Assembly (NCBI GenBank): GCA_965217565.1
Contig: CBDCIS010000004.1
Coordinates: forward strand, 124,001 to 188,000
Source: CBDCIS01 sp965217565
GTDB taxonomy: Bacteria; Chloroflexota; Dehalococcoidia; Lucifugimonadales; CATOSD01
Length of the DNA stretch: 64,000 nucleotides
Reading direction: 5' to 3'
Shown here: positions 44,044 to 52,549 of the stretch, piece after piece
Layout of the letters: every line of letters starts with the position of its first letter
Numbering within the stretch: position 1 is the stretch's first letter
Program-made: the position numbers and the translations under genes
Notes under the pieces: generated by a model
The model's input: only the letters and a program-made list of their open reading frames with translations
The model's database searches: none
Told to the model about the DNA's origin: nothing

Positions 44044-45252
44044 ATGTCGAACCCCCTCGAGAGCAAGCGTGTAACGCTCGGTGTCACCGGCAGCATCGCC
44101 TGCTACAAGTCCGTCGATCTCGCCAGCAAGCTGACCCAGGCCGGCGCGATTGTGGACGTCGTCATGACGAAGGGCGCGACCAACTTCTTGACCCCGCTCA
44201 CGTTCGGCAGCATCACCCACGCGCCCGTCGTGTGCGATGTTTACGATCCGCAATCGGAGCTCAGCATGGACCACATCGCCGTCGCAGAGCGTTCCGACGT
44301 GCTCCTCGTCGCCCCGGCCACTGCGAACACCATAGCCAAGCTCGCCTGGGGCTTTGCCGACGACGCCCTCACCACCACTGTCCTGGCGACCCAGGCCCCC
44401 GTCATCGTCGCCCCGGCAATGGATGCCCACATGTACGAACACCCTGCGACCCAGGAGAACGTTGCAAAGCTCGAATCCAGGGGGGTGGTCATCGCGGGGC
44501 CGGCGGAGGGCCGCATGGCATCCGGGCTGATGGGTAGAGGGCGTATGGTCGAACCTCAAGAGCTGGTGGAGCACGTGAAAATCGCGCTGGGCAGGTCGGG
44601 CGACCTCGCCAATCGCAAAATCGTAGTCAGCGCGGGAGGCACCGAGGAGCCACTGGACCCCGTTCGCGTCATTGCCAACCGCTCGTCCGGAAAGATGGGC
44701 TACGCCATCGCGGAAGCCGCCCGCGACCGCGGCGCGTCCGCCGTCATTGTGTCCGCGCCAACGGCGCTGCCCAAGCCCGTAGGCGTCCGCGTAGTGTCTG
44801 TCGGCACCGCGTTGCAGATGCGAGACGCCGTTCTCGAGGAGTGCCGGAGCGCCGACGCCCTCATCATGGCCGCCGCCGTAGCCGACTGGCGTCCCGTCGC
44901 CGCAGCCGACCAGAAGGTCAAGAAAGGCGAGTCCGATACCTGGAGTATCGAGCTAACCAAGAACCCCGACATTCTGGCCGAGGCCCAGGGCGCGAACCTG
45001 GTGAAGGTTGGCTTCGCCGCCGAGAGCGAAGACCTGTTGGACAACGCCGAGGCCAAGCTGCTCAGCAAGGGGCTGCACATGATAGCGGCCAACGACATAA
45101 CTGCGCCAGGCAGCGGCTTCGCGGTAGATACCAACAAGGTCATCCTGCTGGACAGAGAGGGTGGCGTAGAAGAGCTACCCTTGATGAGCAAATACGACGT
45201 AGGCTGCCATCTGCTGGATAGGGTGACAAAGCTGTTGGAGCCTCATAGCTGA
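44044..45252 (+). CDS. coaBC: Bifunctional phosphopantothenoylcysteine decarboxylase/synthase
   Basis: A 402-residue two-domain enzyme. CoaC domain (~1-185): LGVTGSIACYKSVDLASKL (flavin), MDHIAVAERSDVLLVAPATANTIAKLA with active-site His, and PAMDAHMYEHPATQENV. CoaB domain (~190-402): VVSAGGTEEPLDPVRVIANRSSGKMGYAIA (nucleotide), IMAAAVADWRP, the lysine region VKKGESD and GFAAES. It adds cysteine to 4'-phosphopantothenate and decarboxylates the product. GAAGGGAG precedes ATG at 44044; upstream in-frame sequence is the MITE. Confidence 0.95.
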   Translation: MSNPLESKRVTLGVTGSIACYKSVDLASKLTQAGAIVDVVMTKGATNFLTPLTFGSITHAPVVCDVYDPQSELSMDHIAVAERSDVLLVAPATANTIAKLAWGFADDALTTTVLATQAPVIVAPAMDAHMYEHPATQENVAKLESRGVVIAGPAEGRMASGLMGRGRMVEPQELVEHVKIALGRSGDLANRKIVVSAGGTEEPLDPVRVIANRSSGKMGYAIAEAARDRGASAVIVSAPTALPKPVGVRVVSVGTALQMRDAVLEECRSADALIMAAAVADWRPVAAADQKVKKGESDTWSIELTKNPDILAEAQGANLVKVGFAAESEDLLDNAEAKLLSKGLHMIAANDITAPGSGFAVDTNKVILLDREGGVEELPLMSKYDVGCHLLDRVTKLLEPHS

Positions 45253-45267
45253 ACGAGAGGAGAGACA

Positions 45268-45696
45268 ATGAACGAGTACATTCCAAGCCCCACGCAGTGG
45301 GTAGCGGAACAGGTCGAGCTATACGAGAGCAGTGGAGGCACGGAGGGCACGATCCTGAACGGCCTCTCCGTCATCATCGTGACCCATCGCGGCCGCAATA
45401 CGGGGGCGATACGCAAGACCCCGCTGATGAGAGTGAAAGACGGCGACCGCTACGTCCTCGTCGCCTCTCGGGGCGGAGCGCCCACCAATCCGCTCTGGTA
45501 CTACAACCTGAAGGCGAACCCGGACGTCGAGATACGCGACGCTACCGAGACCTATTCAATGCGCGTCAGAGAGGTAGAGCCGGGTAACGAAAGGCAAAGA
45601 CTCTGGGAGGCTGCCGTGGCGGCGTTCTCTCCCTACCAGGATTACCAGCAGAAGACCGATCGCCTCATCCCGGTGCTCCTGGCGGAGCCGGTGTAG
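45268..45696 (+). CDS. Deazaflavin (F420)-dependent nitroreductase-family protein (Ddn-like)
   Basis: A 142-residue Ddn/DUF385-type split beta-barrel. VIIVTHRGRNTGAIRKTPLMRV, YVLVASRGGAPTNPLWYYNLKANPDVEI and a C-terminal PYQDYQQKTDRLIPVLLAEP are the standard signature. Family members use reduced F420 to reduce quinones or nitro-compounds. It begins 15 bp after coaBC with GAGGAGAG upstream, so is likely part of that transcript. Confidence 0.9.
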   Translation: MNEYIPSPTQWVAEQVELYESSGGTEGTILNGLSVIIVTHRGRNTGAIRKTPLMRVKDGDRYVLVASRGGAPTNPLWYYNLKANPDVEIRDATETYSMRVREVEPGNERQRLWEAAVAAFSPYQDYQQKTDRLIPVLLAEPV

Positions 45697-45721
45697 GGTT
45701 GGAGTCAGGGCCTGTACAAAG

Positions 45722-45820
45722 CTCCCTCTCCCCGGCACGGAAGAGGGTCAGGGTGAGGGGCGTTCTCGTGCGCAAGTCTGTCTCCCTCATCCTAACCTTC
45801 TCCCTTGATGGGAGAAGGGA
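45722..45820. repeat. Pair of inverted CCCTTGA-type intergenic repeats
   Basis: A copy at 45722-45760 ends GAGGGTCAGGGTGAGGGG; a second at 45782-45820 reads TCCCTCATCCTAACCTTC then TCCCTTGATGGGAGAAGGGA, i.e. the opposite orientation. Together they could fold into a long structure. Confidence 0.5.
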
Positions 45821-45898
45821 CTTTCGAGACACTTCTTATGATGTTTGTGGCAACTTTGGAAAGGCCCTGGTTTCTGACAACACCCCCCGTGCGACCTC

Positions 45899-45927
45899 TT
45901 GACATACACGAACGCCCGTGCTATCAT
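45899..45927 (+). promoter_or_regulatory. Sigma70-type promoter without an obvious gene
   Basis: TTGACA (45899-45904), 17-bp spacer, TATCAT (45922-45927). About 430 bp separate it from the next clear promoter. It may drive a small RNA or the short ORF at 46122. Confidence 0.5.
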
Positions 45928-46121
45928 GCTCTCATTACACACAACCGCCATCGCTCTCGCCTGCCAGACCGCGACACCAATTGCGCGACTGATGTGCGAA
46001 AGCCACAGAAATAGGTATCTCATTTCCTATACGAACAACCGCAACCCTACTACATTCCAACTCAGAAACATCCCCTAAATCCTCTCACAGCGTCACAGAC
46101 CCCAAGTAGGAATGAGTCACA

Positions 46122-46262
46122 ATGAATCAAAATGAGACACCCACAGACGTTTTTCCGCCAGCGAACACATCCAACTATCCAAATGTGAGCCATTCCCACA
46201 CCTCGACTGTTTCTCCTTTAGCGCCCTTCGTGCCCTTCGTGGATAATCCTCCAATCCCCTAA
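46122..46262 (+). CDS. Possible 46-residue Pro/Ser/Thr-rich peptide
   Basis: A short frame (MNQNETPTDVFPPANTSNYP then a His/Ser/Thr/Pro-rich end) preceded by AGGAATGAG. Three imperfect 10-bp direct repeats (AATGAGTCAC, AATGAATCAA, AATGAGACAC; 46111-46140) overlap its start. No homologue is recognised and the composition is odd, so it may be non-coding. Confidence 0.2.
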   Translation: MNQNETPTDVFPPANTSNYPNVSHSHTSTVSPLAPFVPFVDNPPIP

Positions 46263-46362
46263 CCTCCGCAGGGGCTCGCCGCTCGGCAATCGTCAAATCG
46301 TCAAATCCTGATTCTGGCGTGCCCCTTCACATGCCCTGAGCCACCGGAAACCGGCCAGTGCC

Positions 46363-46392
46363 TTGACAACGCTTTCCCGTCGTGCTTATACT
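46363..46392 (+). promoter_or_regulatory. Sigma70-type promoter of the trpS-trp operon
   Basis: TTGACA (46363-46368), 18-bp spacer, TATACT (46387-46392), about 60 bp upstream of the start of T-box stem I. Confidence 0.7.
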
Positions 46393-46439
46393 GGACGCAT
46401 CTAGCATAGACTGAAAGGCTGAGAACAGGAGTAGTACGC

Positions 46440-46704
46440 TTCCAAGCGAAGCTCAGAGAGCCGGGTGAGGTGTGAGCCGGCGCTGGCGCGGAAGCGGAAT
46501 GGACCTGCGAGCCGCCACCCGAAAGTCCGCGTTAGGCGAACCGTAGGGCCGGACGGAGTGGGCGCCGTTATCAAAGCCCAGGGCGTCGAGGCCTCTCACG
46601 AAGAAGCTCTCCGCGCTTGCCAGAGATGCCGTCGGCGAGCCAGGCGGCGAATTAGGGTGGCACCACGGATTATCAACCCGTCCCTTCAGGAGGACGGGTT
46701 TTTT
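46440..46704 (+). promoter_or_regulatory. T-box leader, tryptophan-specific
   Basis: Stem I begins near AGAGAGCC (46456-) with the GGGTGAGGTGTGAGCC portion typical of the AG-bulge region. A specifier-loop candidate AATGGACC gives TGG (46500-46502, Trp) followed by the conserved purine A. The T-box sequence AGGGTGGCACCACGG is at 46654-46668; its TGGC bulge would pair with GCCA, the 3' end of tRNA-Trp (discriminator G). A terminator follows directly. Uncharged tRNA-Trp should stabilise the antiterminator and turn on trpS and, by readthrough, the trp genes. Confidence 0.9.
46675..46704 (+). terminator. T-box intrinsic terminator
   Basis: AACCCGTCC (46675-46683), loop CTTCAGGA, GGACGGGTT (46692-46700), then a run of T up to 46704. 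It is the terminator alternative of the T-box antiterminator. Confidence 0.85.
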
Positions 46705-46848
46705 GTTTGCCAGAATCACGTCGGCTTTGCCGGCCAGGGAGGTCATCGCACGATGAACGCCATCGGCCCACAGTTGTGGTGAAACGCGCCGCCAACCAGG
46801 TCGAGTTTCTCCAATGCATACAACCACACAAATGAGGACGTACCAGAC

Positions 46849-47904
46849 ATGCAGACCCGAGTAAGAACACAGACGCATCCCGGCGCGGCGTCCACAAAGG
46901 GCAGAAGGCGAGTATTCAGCGGCATCCAGCCGAGCGGAGAGACGCAGCTTGGCAACTACCTGGGCGCAATCAAGGGTTGGGCCGAGAGACAGGCGGAGAA
47001 GGAGAACTTCTTCTGCATCGTTGACCTGCACGCGCTGACAGTTCCGCAAAACCCGGACGAGCTGCGTGAACAGACCCGTTCGCTGGCGGCCATCCTGTTC
47101 GCCGCCGGAATCGACCCCGACAAGAGCACGCTCTTCATCCAGAGCCACGTGACGACGCACGCTGAGGCGTGCTGGCTGCTCAACTGCGTCACGCCAATCG
47201 GCTGGCTGGAGCGCATGATCCAGTACAAGGACAAGGCCGACAGCCAGGGGAGCGTGTCCACCGGCCTGCTCGATTATCCCGTGCTCATGGCCGGTGACAT
47301 CATCCTGTACGATGCCCATGAGGTTCCTGTTGGAGAGGACCAGCGGCAGCACGTGGAGCTTTCGCGCGACATAGCCCAGCGATTCAACCGCATCTACGGC
47401 GAGATCTTTGTTGTTCCGGAAGCGGTCATACCCGAAATCGGCGGCCGGGTCATGGGACTCAACGACCCTAGCATGAAGATGTCCAAGAGCCAAGCGCACA
47501 TACGCGGCCACGCCGTCCGAATTCTGGACGACCCCAAGGAGATCGAACGCTCCATCAAGCGCGCCGTCACCGACACGGGCAACGAGATTCGTTTCTCGGA
47601 CGCCCCGGAGAAGGCAGGGGTCAACAACCTGCTCGGCATCTATAAGGTCATCACCGGCAAAACCGAGTCCGCGGTGGAGGCCGACTTCGCGGACGCGCGC
47701 GGATATGGCGACCTCAAGAGCAGGGTGGTGGAAGTCGTCATCGCCGCGCTCACGCCCATTCGGGAGCGTTACGACGAGCTGATGCGGGATGTGGCCGAGC
47801 TCGACCGCCTCCTCGAGAGGGGCGCGGAGCAGGCGCGCGAGATCTCCGAGCCAAAGCTGGAGGAAATGAAGCAGCGCATGGGGCTTGTCCTGCCGAGCAG
47901 GTAG
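46849..47904 (+). CDS. trpS: Tryptophan-tRNA ligase
   Basis: A 351-residue class-I synthetase, the size of bacterial TrpRS plus about 15 N-terminal residues (RTQTHPGAASTKGRR). The HIGH-equivalent is FSGIQPSGETQLGNYLG (~25-40), KMSKS is present as MKMSKSQAH (~207), and the Trp-pocket segments DIILYDAHEVPVGEDQRQHVELSRDIA follow. No better in-frame start lies closer to the conserved region. Controlled by the T-box leader 145 bp upstream. First gene of the trp operon. Confidence 0.95.
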   Translation: MQTRVRTQTHPGAASTKGRRRVFSGIQPSGETQLGNYLGAIKGWAERQAEKENFFCIVDLHALTVPQNPDELREQTRSLAAILFAAGIDPDKSTLFIQSHVTTHAEACWLLNCVTPIGWLERMIQYKDKADSQGSVSTGLLDYPVLMAGDIILYDAHEVPVGEDQRQHVELSRDIAQRFNRIYGEIFVVPEAVIPEIGGRVMGLNDPSMKMSKSQAHIRGHAVRILDDPKEIERSIKRAVTDTGNEIRFSDAPEKAGVNNLLGIYKVITGKTESAVEADFADARGYGDLKSRVVEVVIAALTPIRERYDELMRDVAELDRLLERGAEQAREISEPKLEEMKQRMGLVLPSR

Positions 47905-47945
47905 GCAAGTCCGCGCGCCATAGCGAACAGAAGGGATTCTGACCA

Positions 47946-49376
47946 ATGCACTACCCATCGCTTGAAGAGGTGGACCGGCTGGCTGGACAGGCAAACCTGG
48001 TGCCGGTTTACCGTGAAATCAACGCCGACCTGGAAACGCCGGTGTCGGCGTACCTGAAGGTGGCGCGCCCGCCCTATTCGTTCCTGCTGGAAAGCGTAGA
48101 GGGCGGCGAGCGTATCGCGCGCTACAGCTTCATCGGAACCGAGCCTACGGAAGTAATCACGACGGGCCCGGGGCAGCCCGACGGCGCGGTTGACCCGCTG
48201 ATTCCCATCGAGAAGGCGCTCGCCGAGCTGAAGGTCGCCCCAATGGACTCCCCACAGCGATTCAACGGAGGGATGGTCGGCTACCTCTCCTACGAGGCCG
48301 TCAACTACTTCGAGCGTCTGCCATCGCCGGAGGACGACACGCTGGGCTTGCCCGAGTCGATGTTCATGATGACCACCACGTTTATCGTATTCGATCACCT
48401 TCGCCACAAGATTCGAGTCGTAAGCCACGCCCACCTGAGCGGCGACGTCGAACGAGCATACACCGAGGCCACCGAGCGAATCGACGAGCTCGTGAATCGT
48501 CTTCAATCACCCCTGGAACCGCCGGAGGGAGACGGCGACGGCTCCTCGGAGGTAGTTCCCAACATGACCAGGGAGGAGTTCGAGGACAATGTGGCGCGGG
48601 TGAAGAGGTACGTCGTGGATGGCGATGTGATCCAGGTTGTGCCGTCGCAGCGTTTCGCCCGGCCCACGAAGGCCCATCCCTTCGAGATATACCGCGCTCT
48701 CCGCGCCATAAATCCCTCTCCCTACATGTACTACCTCGACCTGGACGACTTCCAGATAGTCGGCGCGTCGCCCGAAATGCTGGTGCAGGTCGAGGACGGG
48801 CAGATAGCCATGCATCCGATCGCCGGCACGCTGCGGCGGGGCGTTGACGAAGAAGAAGACCTCATGCTGGAGCAACAGCTGCGCACCGACGAGAAGGAGA
48901 AGGCGGAGCACATAATGCTCCTGGACCTGAGCCGGAATGACGTTGGCCGCGTGAGCGAACCGGGCACGGTCAAGGTAAGCGAATTGATGGAAGTCGAACG
49001 CTACTCCCACGTGATGCACCTCGTGTCCCACGTGACCGGCAAGCTGGGAGAGGGCTATTCCAACTTCGACGCGCTGAGGGCCTGCTTCCCGGCCGGAACC
49101 GTGTCCGGCGCGCCCAAGATCCGCGCGATGGAGATTATCGCGGAGCTGGAGACCGTCAAGCGAGGCCCATACGCGGGCGCAGTCGGATACTTCGACTTCT
49201 CCGGCAACATGGACACCGCGATAACCATACGCACCCTCGTGGTCAAGGACGGCGTGGCCTACGCGCAGGCCGGCGGCGGCGTCGTGTTCGACAGTGTTCC
49301 CGCAACCGAATACCAGGAAACCCTTCATAAGGCGTCCGCCGTAATGCGCGCCATCGACCAGGCCGAGGGCCTCTAG
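47946..49376 (+). CDS. trpE: Anthranilate synthase component I
   Basis: A 476-residue chorismate-utilising enzyme. The feedback-inhibition motif is present as SFLLESVEGGERIARYSFIG (~38-57). Catalytic region: AINPSPYMYYLDLDDFQIVGASPEMLV, HPIAGTLRRGVDEEED, DLSRNDVGRVSEPGTVKV, VSHVTGKL, and ACFPAGTVSGAPKIRAMEII then GAVGYFDFSGNMDTAITIRT. With TrpG it makes anthranilate from chorismate and glutamine. It lies 41 bp after trpS; trpG follows after about 32 bp. Confidence 0.96.
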   Translation: MHYPSLEEVDRLAGQANLVPVYREINADLETPVSAYLKVARPPYSFLLESVEGGERIARYSFIGTEPTEVITTGPGQPDGAVDPLIPIEKALAELKVAPMDSPQRFNGGMVGYLSYEAVNYFERLPSPEDDTLGLPESMFMMTTTFIVFDHLRHKIRVVSHAHLSGDVERAYTEATERIDELVNRLQSPLEPPEGDGDGSSEVVPNMTREEFEDNVARVKRYVVDGDVIQVVPSQRFARPTKAHPFEIYRALRAINPSPYMYYLDLDDFQIVGASPEMLVQVEDGQIAMHPIAGTLRRGVDEEEDLMLEQQLRTDEKEKAEHIMLLDLSRNDVGRVSEPGTVKVSELMEVERYSHVMHLVSHVTGKLGEGYSNFDALRACFPAGTVSGAPKIRAMEIIAELETVKRGPYAGAVGYFDFSGNMDTAITIRTLVVKDGVAYAQAGGGVVFDSVPATEYQETLHKASAVMRAIDQAEGL

Positions 49377-49408
49377 CATCCCATTCAGAAACCATGGGGA
49401 GAAGTGCG

Positions 49409-49987
49409 TTGATACTGCTAATCGACAACTACGACAGCTTTACATACAACCTGTACCAGTATCTGTGCGAGCTTGGCGCGGAGGTAAGCGTCGTCCGCAA
49501 CGACCAGACCACTATCGAGGAGATAGCGGACATGGCCCCGGAGAAGATAGTCGTCTCGCCGGGCCCCTGTACGCCGCAAAAGGCCGGAATCTCGAACGAT
49601 GTAATCCGGCATTTCGGCAGCCAAACCCCAACGCTCGGCGTCTGCCTGGGCCACCAGTGCATCGGCTACGCCTATGGCGGCACCGTTGGCGGCGCGGGCG
49701 AGATCATGCACGGCAAGATGTCGCTGATCAATCACGACGGCAAGGGCGTATTCGCGGGCCTGCCCAATCCGTTCGAGGCGATACGCTACCACTCGCTCGC
49801 CATCTACAAGGAAGACCTGCCGGACGACCTCGAGGTGACCGCATGGACGGATAGGGGTATTATAATGGGAGTGCGCCACAGGCGATTTCCAGTCGAGGGC
49901 ATACAGTTTCACCCTGAGTCCATTATGACGAGCGTGGGCCACGACCTGTTGCGCAACTTCCTGGAGGGTGTCAGAGGCTGTGATTAG
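49409..49987 (+). CDS. trpG: Anthranilate synthase component II (glutamine amidotransferase)
   Basis: A class-I glutamine amidotransferase of about 192 residues. MILLIDNYDSFTYNLYQYL start, oxyanion PGPCTP, nucleophile Cys in GVCLGHQCIG, and catalytic His/Glu in FHPESIMT. The TTG at 49409 gives the standard MILLIDNYDSF N-terminus and has GGGGAGAAG just upstream; an ATG at 49394 would add five residues. The 3' end (NFLEGVRGCD, TAG) is duplicated, in imperfect form, in front of trpD. Confidence 0.95.
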   Translation: MILLIDNYDSFTYNLYQYLCELGAEVSVVRNDQTTIEEIADMAPEKIVVSPGPCTPQKAGISNDVIRHFGSQTPTLGVCLGHQCIGYAYGGTVGGAGEIMHGKMSLINHDGKGVFAGLPNPFEAIRYHSLAIYKEDLPDDLEVTAWTDRGIIMGVRHRRFPVEGIQFHPESIMTSVGHDLLRNFLEGVRGCD

Positions 49988-50049
49988 GCGCATCTCGATC
50001 GGGCCCATCAACGTGTTACAAGCGTAACTTCTTGGAGGGTGTCAAAGCC

Positions 50050-51060
50050 ATGATTAGGGAAGCCATCGAGACCGTCGTGGGGGGGAGCTCCCTCAGCATG
50101 GAGGAGGCCGCCCAGGCCATGGAGCAGATAATGAGCGGCGAGGCGACGCCGGCCCAGTTCGGCGCGTTAGTTACCGCTCTGCGCCTGAAAGGGGAGACGC
50201 CGGACGAAATCGCGGGCATGGCGCGCGTGATGCGGGAGAAGGCGCTGCGAGTCAGCGTTGAAGGGCCGCTCGTGGACACCTGCGGCACCGGCGGTGACGC
50301 CTCCGGGACCTTCAACATCTCCACCACCGCCGGTTTTGTCGTCGCGGGCGCGGGCGTGAAGGTCGCCAAGCACGGCAACCGGGCGATGTCCGGGGCGTGT
50401 GGAAGCGCGGACGCGCTGGAAGCGTTGGGCGTGAAGATAGACCTCAGCCCGGAGGGGGTGGCTCGCTGCCTGGACGAGGTTGGCTTCGGCTTCATGTTCG
50501 CGCAGAGGTACCACCCGTCGATGCGATTCGCCGCCGGTCCTCGCCGCGAAATTGGTATCAGGACCGTGTTCAACATACTTGGCCCGCTCACCAACCCCGC
50601 GGGCGCGAATGCCCACCTGCTGGGCGTGGCCGACCCCAACGTCGCCGATAACATGGCCCGCGTGTTGGGCCGGCTCGGCGGCGCTCACGCCCTGGTTGTT
50701 CACGGCATGGACGGTGTGGACGAGATTACGCTGGCCGACGAAACACAGGTTTGGGAACTCAAGGACGGCGCCGTATCCTCCTACCGCATATCGCCAGAGG
50801 ACTTCGGATTCCAGCGCTCATCCCTAGACAGCCTGAGAGTCGGCAGCGTCGAGGAGAGCGTGCTCGCCCTGCGCGGCGTGTTGGAAGGAAACCCAGGGCC
50901 GGCCCGAAACATCGCGCTCGCCAACGCCGCAGCCGCGCTGCTGGCCTCCGACAGGGTGACCACCCTCGCGGACGGCGTCAGCCTCGCCGCCGAGTCTATC
51001 GACAGCGGCGAGGCCAACCGCAAGCTCGAATTCCTGGTGGAACTGAGCGGGGTCGATTGA
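50050..51060 (+). CDS. trpD: Anthranilate phosphoribosyltransferase
   Basis: A 336-residue TrpD: VDTCGTGGDASGTFNISTTAGFV (~75-97, PRPP site), KHGNRAMSGACGSADALEALG and FAQRYHPSMRFAAGPRREIGIRTVFNILGPLTNPA. ATG at 50050 (MIREAIETV) is preceded by GGAGGG at a long 11-nt spacing; an in-frame TTG at 50032 exists. The last codons overlap a TTG start of the following HAD gene (TTGA). Confidence 0.95.
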   Translation: MIREAIETVVGGSSLSMEEAAQAMEQIMSGEATPAQFGALVTALRLKGETPDEIAGMARVMREKALRVSVEGPLVDTCGTGGDASGTFNISTTAGFVVAGAGVKVAKHGNRAMSGACGSADALEALGVKIDLSPEGVARCLDEVGFGFMFAQRYHPSMRFAAGPRREIGIRTVFNILGPLTNPAGANAHLLGVADPNVADNMARVLGRLGGAHALVVHGMDGVDEITLADETQVWELKDGAVSSYRISPEDFGFQRSSLDSLRVGSVEESVLALRGVLEGNPGPARNIALANAAAALLASDRVTTLADGVSLAAESIDSGEANRKLEFLVELSGVD

Positions 51061-51752
51061 GTAGCCGCGAATTTGCAGCGTCGGACCGCTGGCCGCAGAC
51101 GATAGTCCTGGACTTCGACTACACGATTGCGGATTCGTCTCCGGGCGTGATCGAATGCGCCAATTACGCTCTTACGACGCTGGGGCTGCCCGCCGCCTCT
51201 GATGACGCCATTTGTAGGACGATCGGCCTATCCTTGCACGACACGTTCGCGCAGTTGGCCGAAGAAGAAAACAGAGGACACGGGGATGAGTTCCTTCGCC
51301 TGTTCATCGAGCGGGCGGATGAGGTTATGGAGGATTCGACGACGCTGTACGAGTTCGTTCCCAACGTGATGGATGCGCTCAGAGCGCACGGCATCGGGCT
51401 GGGAATCGTCTCGCAGAAGTACCGGCGCAGAATCGAGGGCATCCTGGAGCGGGATAGCATGGCAGACAGATTCGGCGCGATTGTGGGCGCGGAGGACCTT
51501 ACCGACCTCAAGCCGGACCCCACCGGCCTGCTGGCGGCAATCGACGCTCTGGGAGGCTCGCCCGCCGCGTCCCTCTACGTCGGTGACAGCGTTACCGATG
51601 CGGAGACGGCCAAGCGGGGCGGGGTGCCGTTCGCGGCCGTGCTCACCGGAGCCACTCCGCCGGGGGATTTCGACGGCTACCCAACGTTTACGATGATGAA
51701 GAGCATCTCGGAACTGCCCGGCTTGGTGAACGCCTGGAGAGGTGTGTGTTGA
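51057..51752 (+). CDS. HAD-superfamily hydrolase inside the trp operon
   Basis: A 231-residue phosphoglycolate-phosphatase-like protein. Motif I LDFDYTIADSSPG (nucleophile Asp), motif II GIVSQKYRRRIEG (Ser), motif III DLKPDPTGL (Lys), motif IV ASLYVGDSVTDAETAKRGG. Its TTG start overlaps the trpD stop by 4 nt and its TGA overlaps the trpC TTG in the same TTGA way, so it is translationally locked into the operon. No step of tryptophan synthesis needs a phosphatase; it may remove a phosphorylated by-product. Confidence 0.85.
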   Translation: MSSREFAASDRWPQTIVLDFDYTIADSSPGVIECANYALTTLGLPAASDDAICRTIGLSLHDTFAQLAEEENRGHGDEFLRLFIERADEVMEDSTTLYEFVPNVMDALRAHGIGLGIVSQKYRRRIEGILERDSMADRFGAIVGAEDLTDLKPDPTGLLAAIDALGGSPAASLYVGDSVTDAETAKRGGVPFAAVLTGATPPGDFDGYPTFTMMKSISELPGLVNAWRGVC

Positions 51753-52549
51753 TAGACGTGGACACCCCCGACATCCTGAAGAAGATAGTCGAAGTCAAGC
51801 GCGCGGAGGTCGAACGCCTCAAGCTCGAAAGGCCACTCTCCGAGCTCGAAAGGCTGATCGAGGGCCGGCCGCGCGCGCAGAATCTGAGCGGCGCTCTCAT
51901 GGGAAGCTCGGGCGGCGAGTCATAACCGAGATCAAGAAGGCGTCTCCAACCAAGGGACTGCTCAGGGCGGATTTCGATCCCGCCGCGCTGGCGACCACAT
52001 ACGCCGACGGCGGGGCAGCCGCCATATCCGTGCTCACCCAACGCCGACCACTTCCAGGGCAGCATCCACCACCTGGAAGCAGCGCACGAGGCCGTTTGCG
52101 GCAGGGGTGTTCCCGTGCTGTGTAAGGAGTTCATATTCGACCCCTACCAGGTGCGCGAGGCTCGGGCTTACGGAGCGGACGCCATCCTACTGATAGTCGC
52201 CATGCTCACTCCCGAACGCCTGTCGGAGTTGCTCCGGCTGAGCCAGGGCTTCTGGATGCAGTGCCTAGTAGAGGTGCATGACGAACGCGAGTTGGACATC
52301 GCGCTGGAAGCGGGCGCGGAAATCGTGGGCATCAACAACCGCGACCTGCGCACGTTCGTGACCGACCTCGAGACGACGGAGCGAGTCGCGCCGCTGGTTC
52401 CCACGGACAGGATCGTCGTCAGCGAGAGCGGCATAAGCAGCCGCGCGGACATCGACCGCGTGAGGGCAGCCGGGGCGCACGCGGTTCTGGTCGGCGAGTC
52501 GCTGGTAACCGCTCCGGACGTTGCCGCCAAGCTGAGAGAACTCGTATGA
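51749..52549 (+). pseudogene. trpC: Indole-3-glycerol-phosphate synthase, double-frameshifted
   Basis: The TrpC sequence is split over two frames. Residues from MIDVDTPDILKKIVEVKRAEV to LSGALMG are in the start frame, which then hits TAA near 51922. RVITEIKKASPTKGLLRADFDPAALATTYADGGAAAISVLT is in the next frame, and from ADHFQGSIHHLEAAHEAV through CKEFIFDPYQV, NRDLRTFVTDLE and SESGISS the original frame returns. The best repairs are one lost base in the G-run at ~51901-51903 and one gained C at ~52037-52039. Catalytic Lys and Glu segments survive in the pieces. Either a sequencing artefact or a broken gene; it overlaps trpF by 4 nt (ATGA). Confidence 0.9.

Larger units (their letters stand above)
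45697..46121. other. Repeat-rich intergenic with a promoter
   Basis: Holds two inverted CCCTTGA-type repeats (45722-45760 and 45782-45820) and a strong promoter-like pair at 45899-45927. No recognised gene lies in the first 400 bp. Confidence 0.55.

Noticed and set aside
46453..47994. A 513-codon open frame on the minus strand opposite the T-box and trpS
   Set aside because: It lies antisense to a well-supported T-box and trpS, starts without a ribosome-binding site and has no protein-family features; long antisense frames are expected in GC-rich genes.
51749..52549. Programmed frameshifting in trpC
   Set aside because: Two opposite shifts would be needed, without slippery heptamers or a following structure; homopolymer errors or mutation explain it better.
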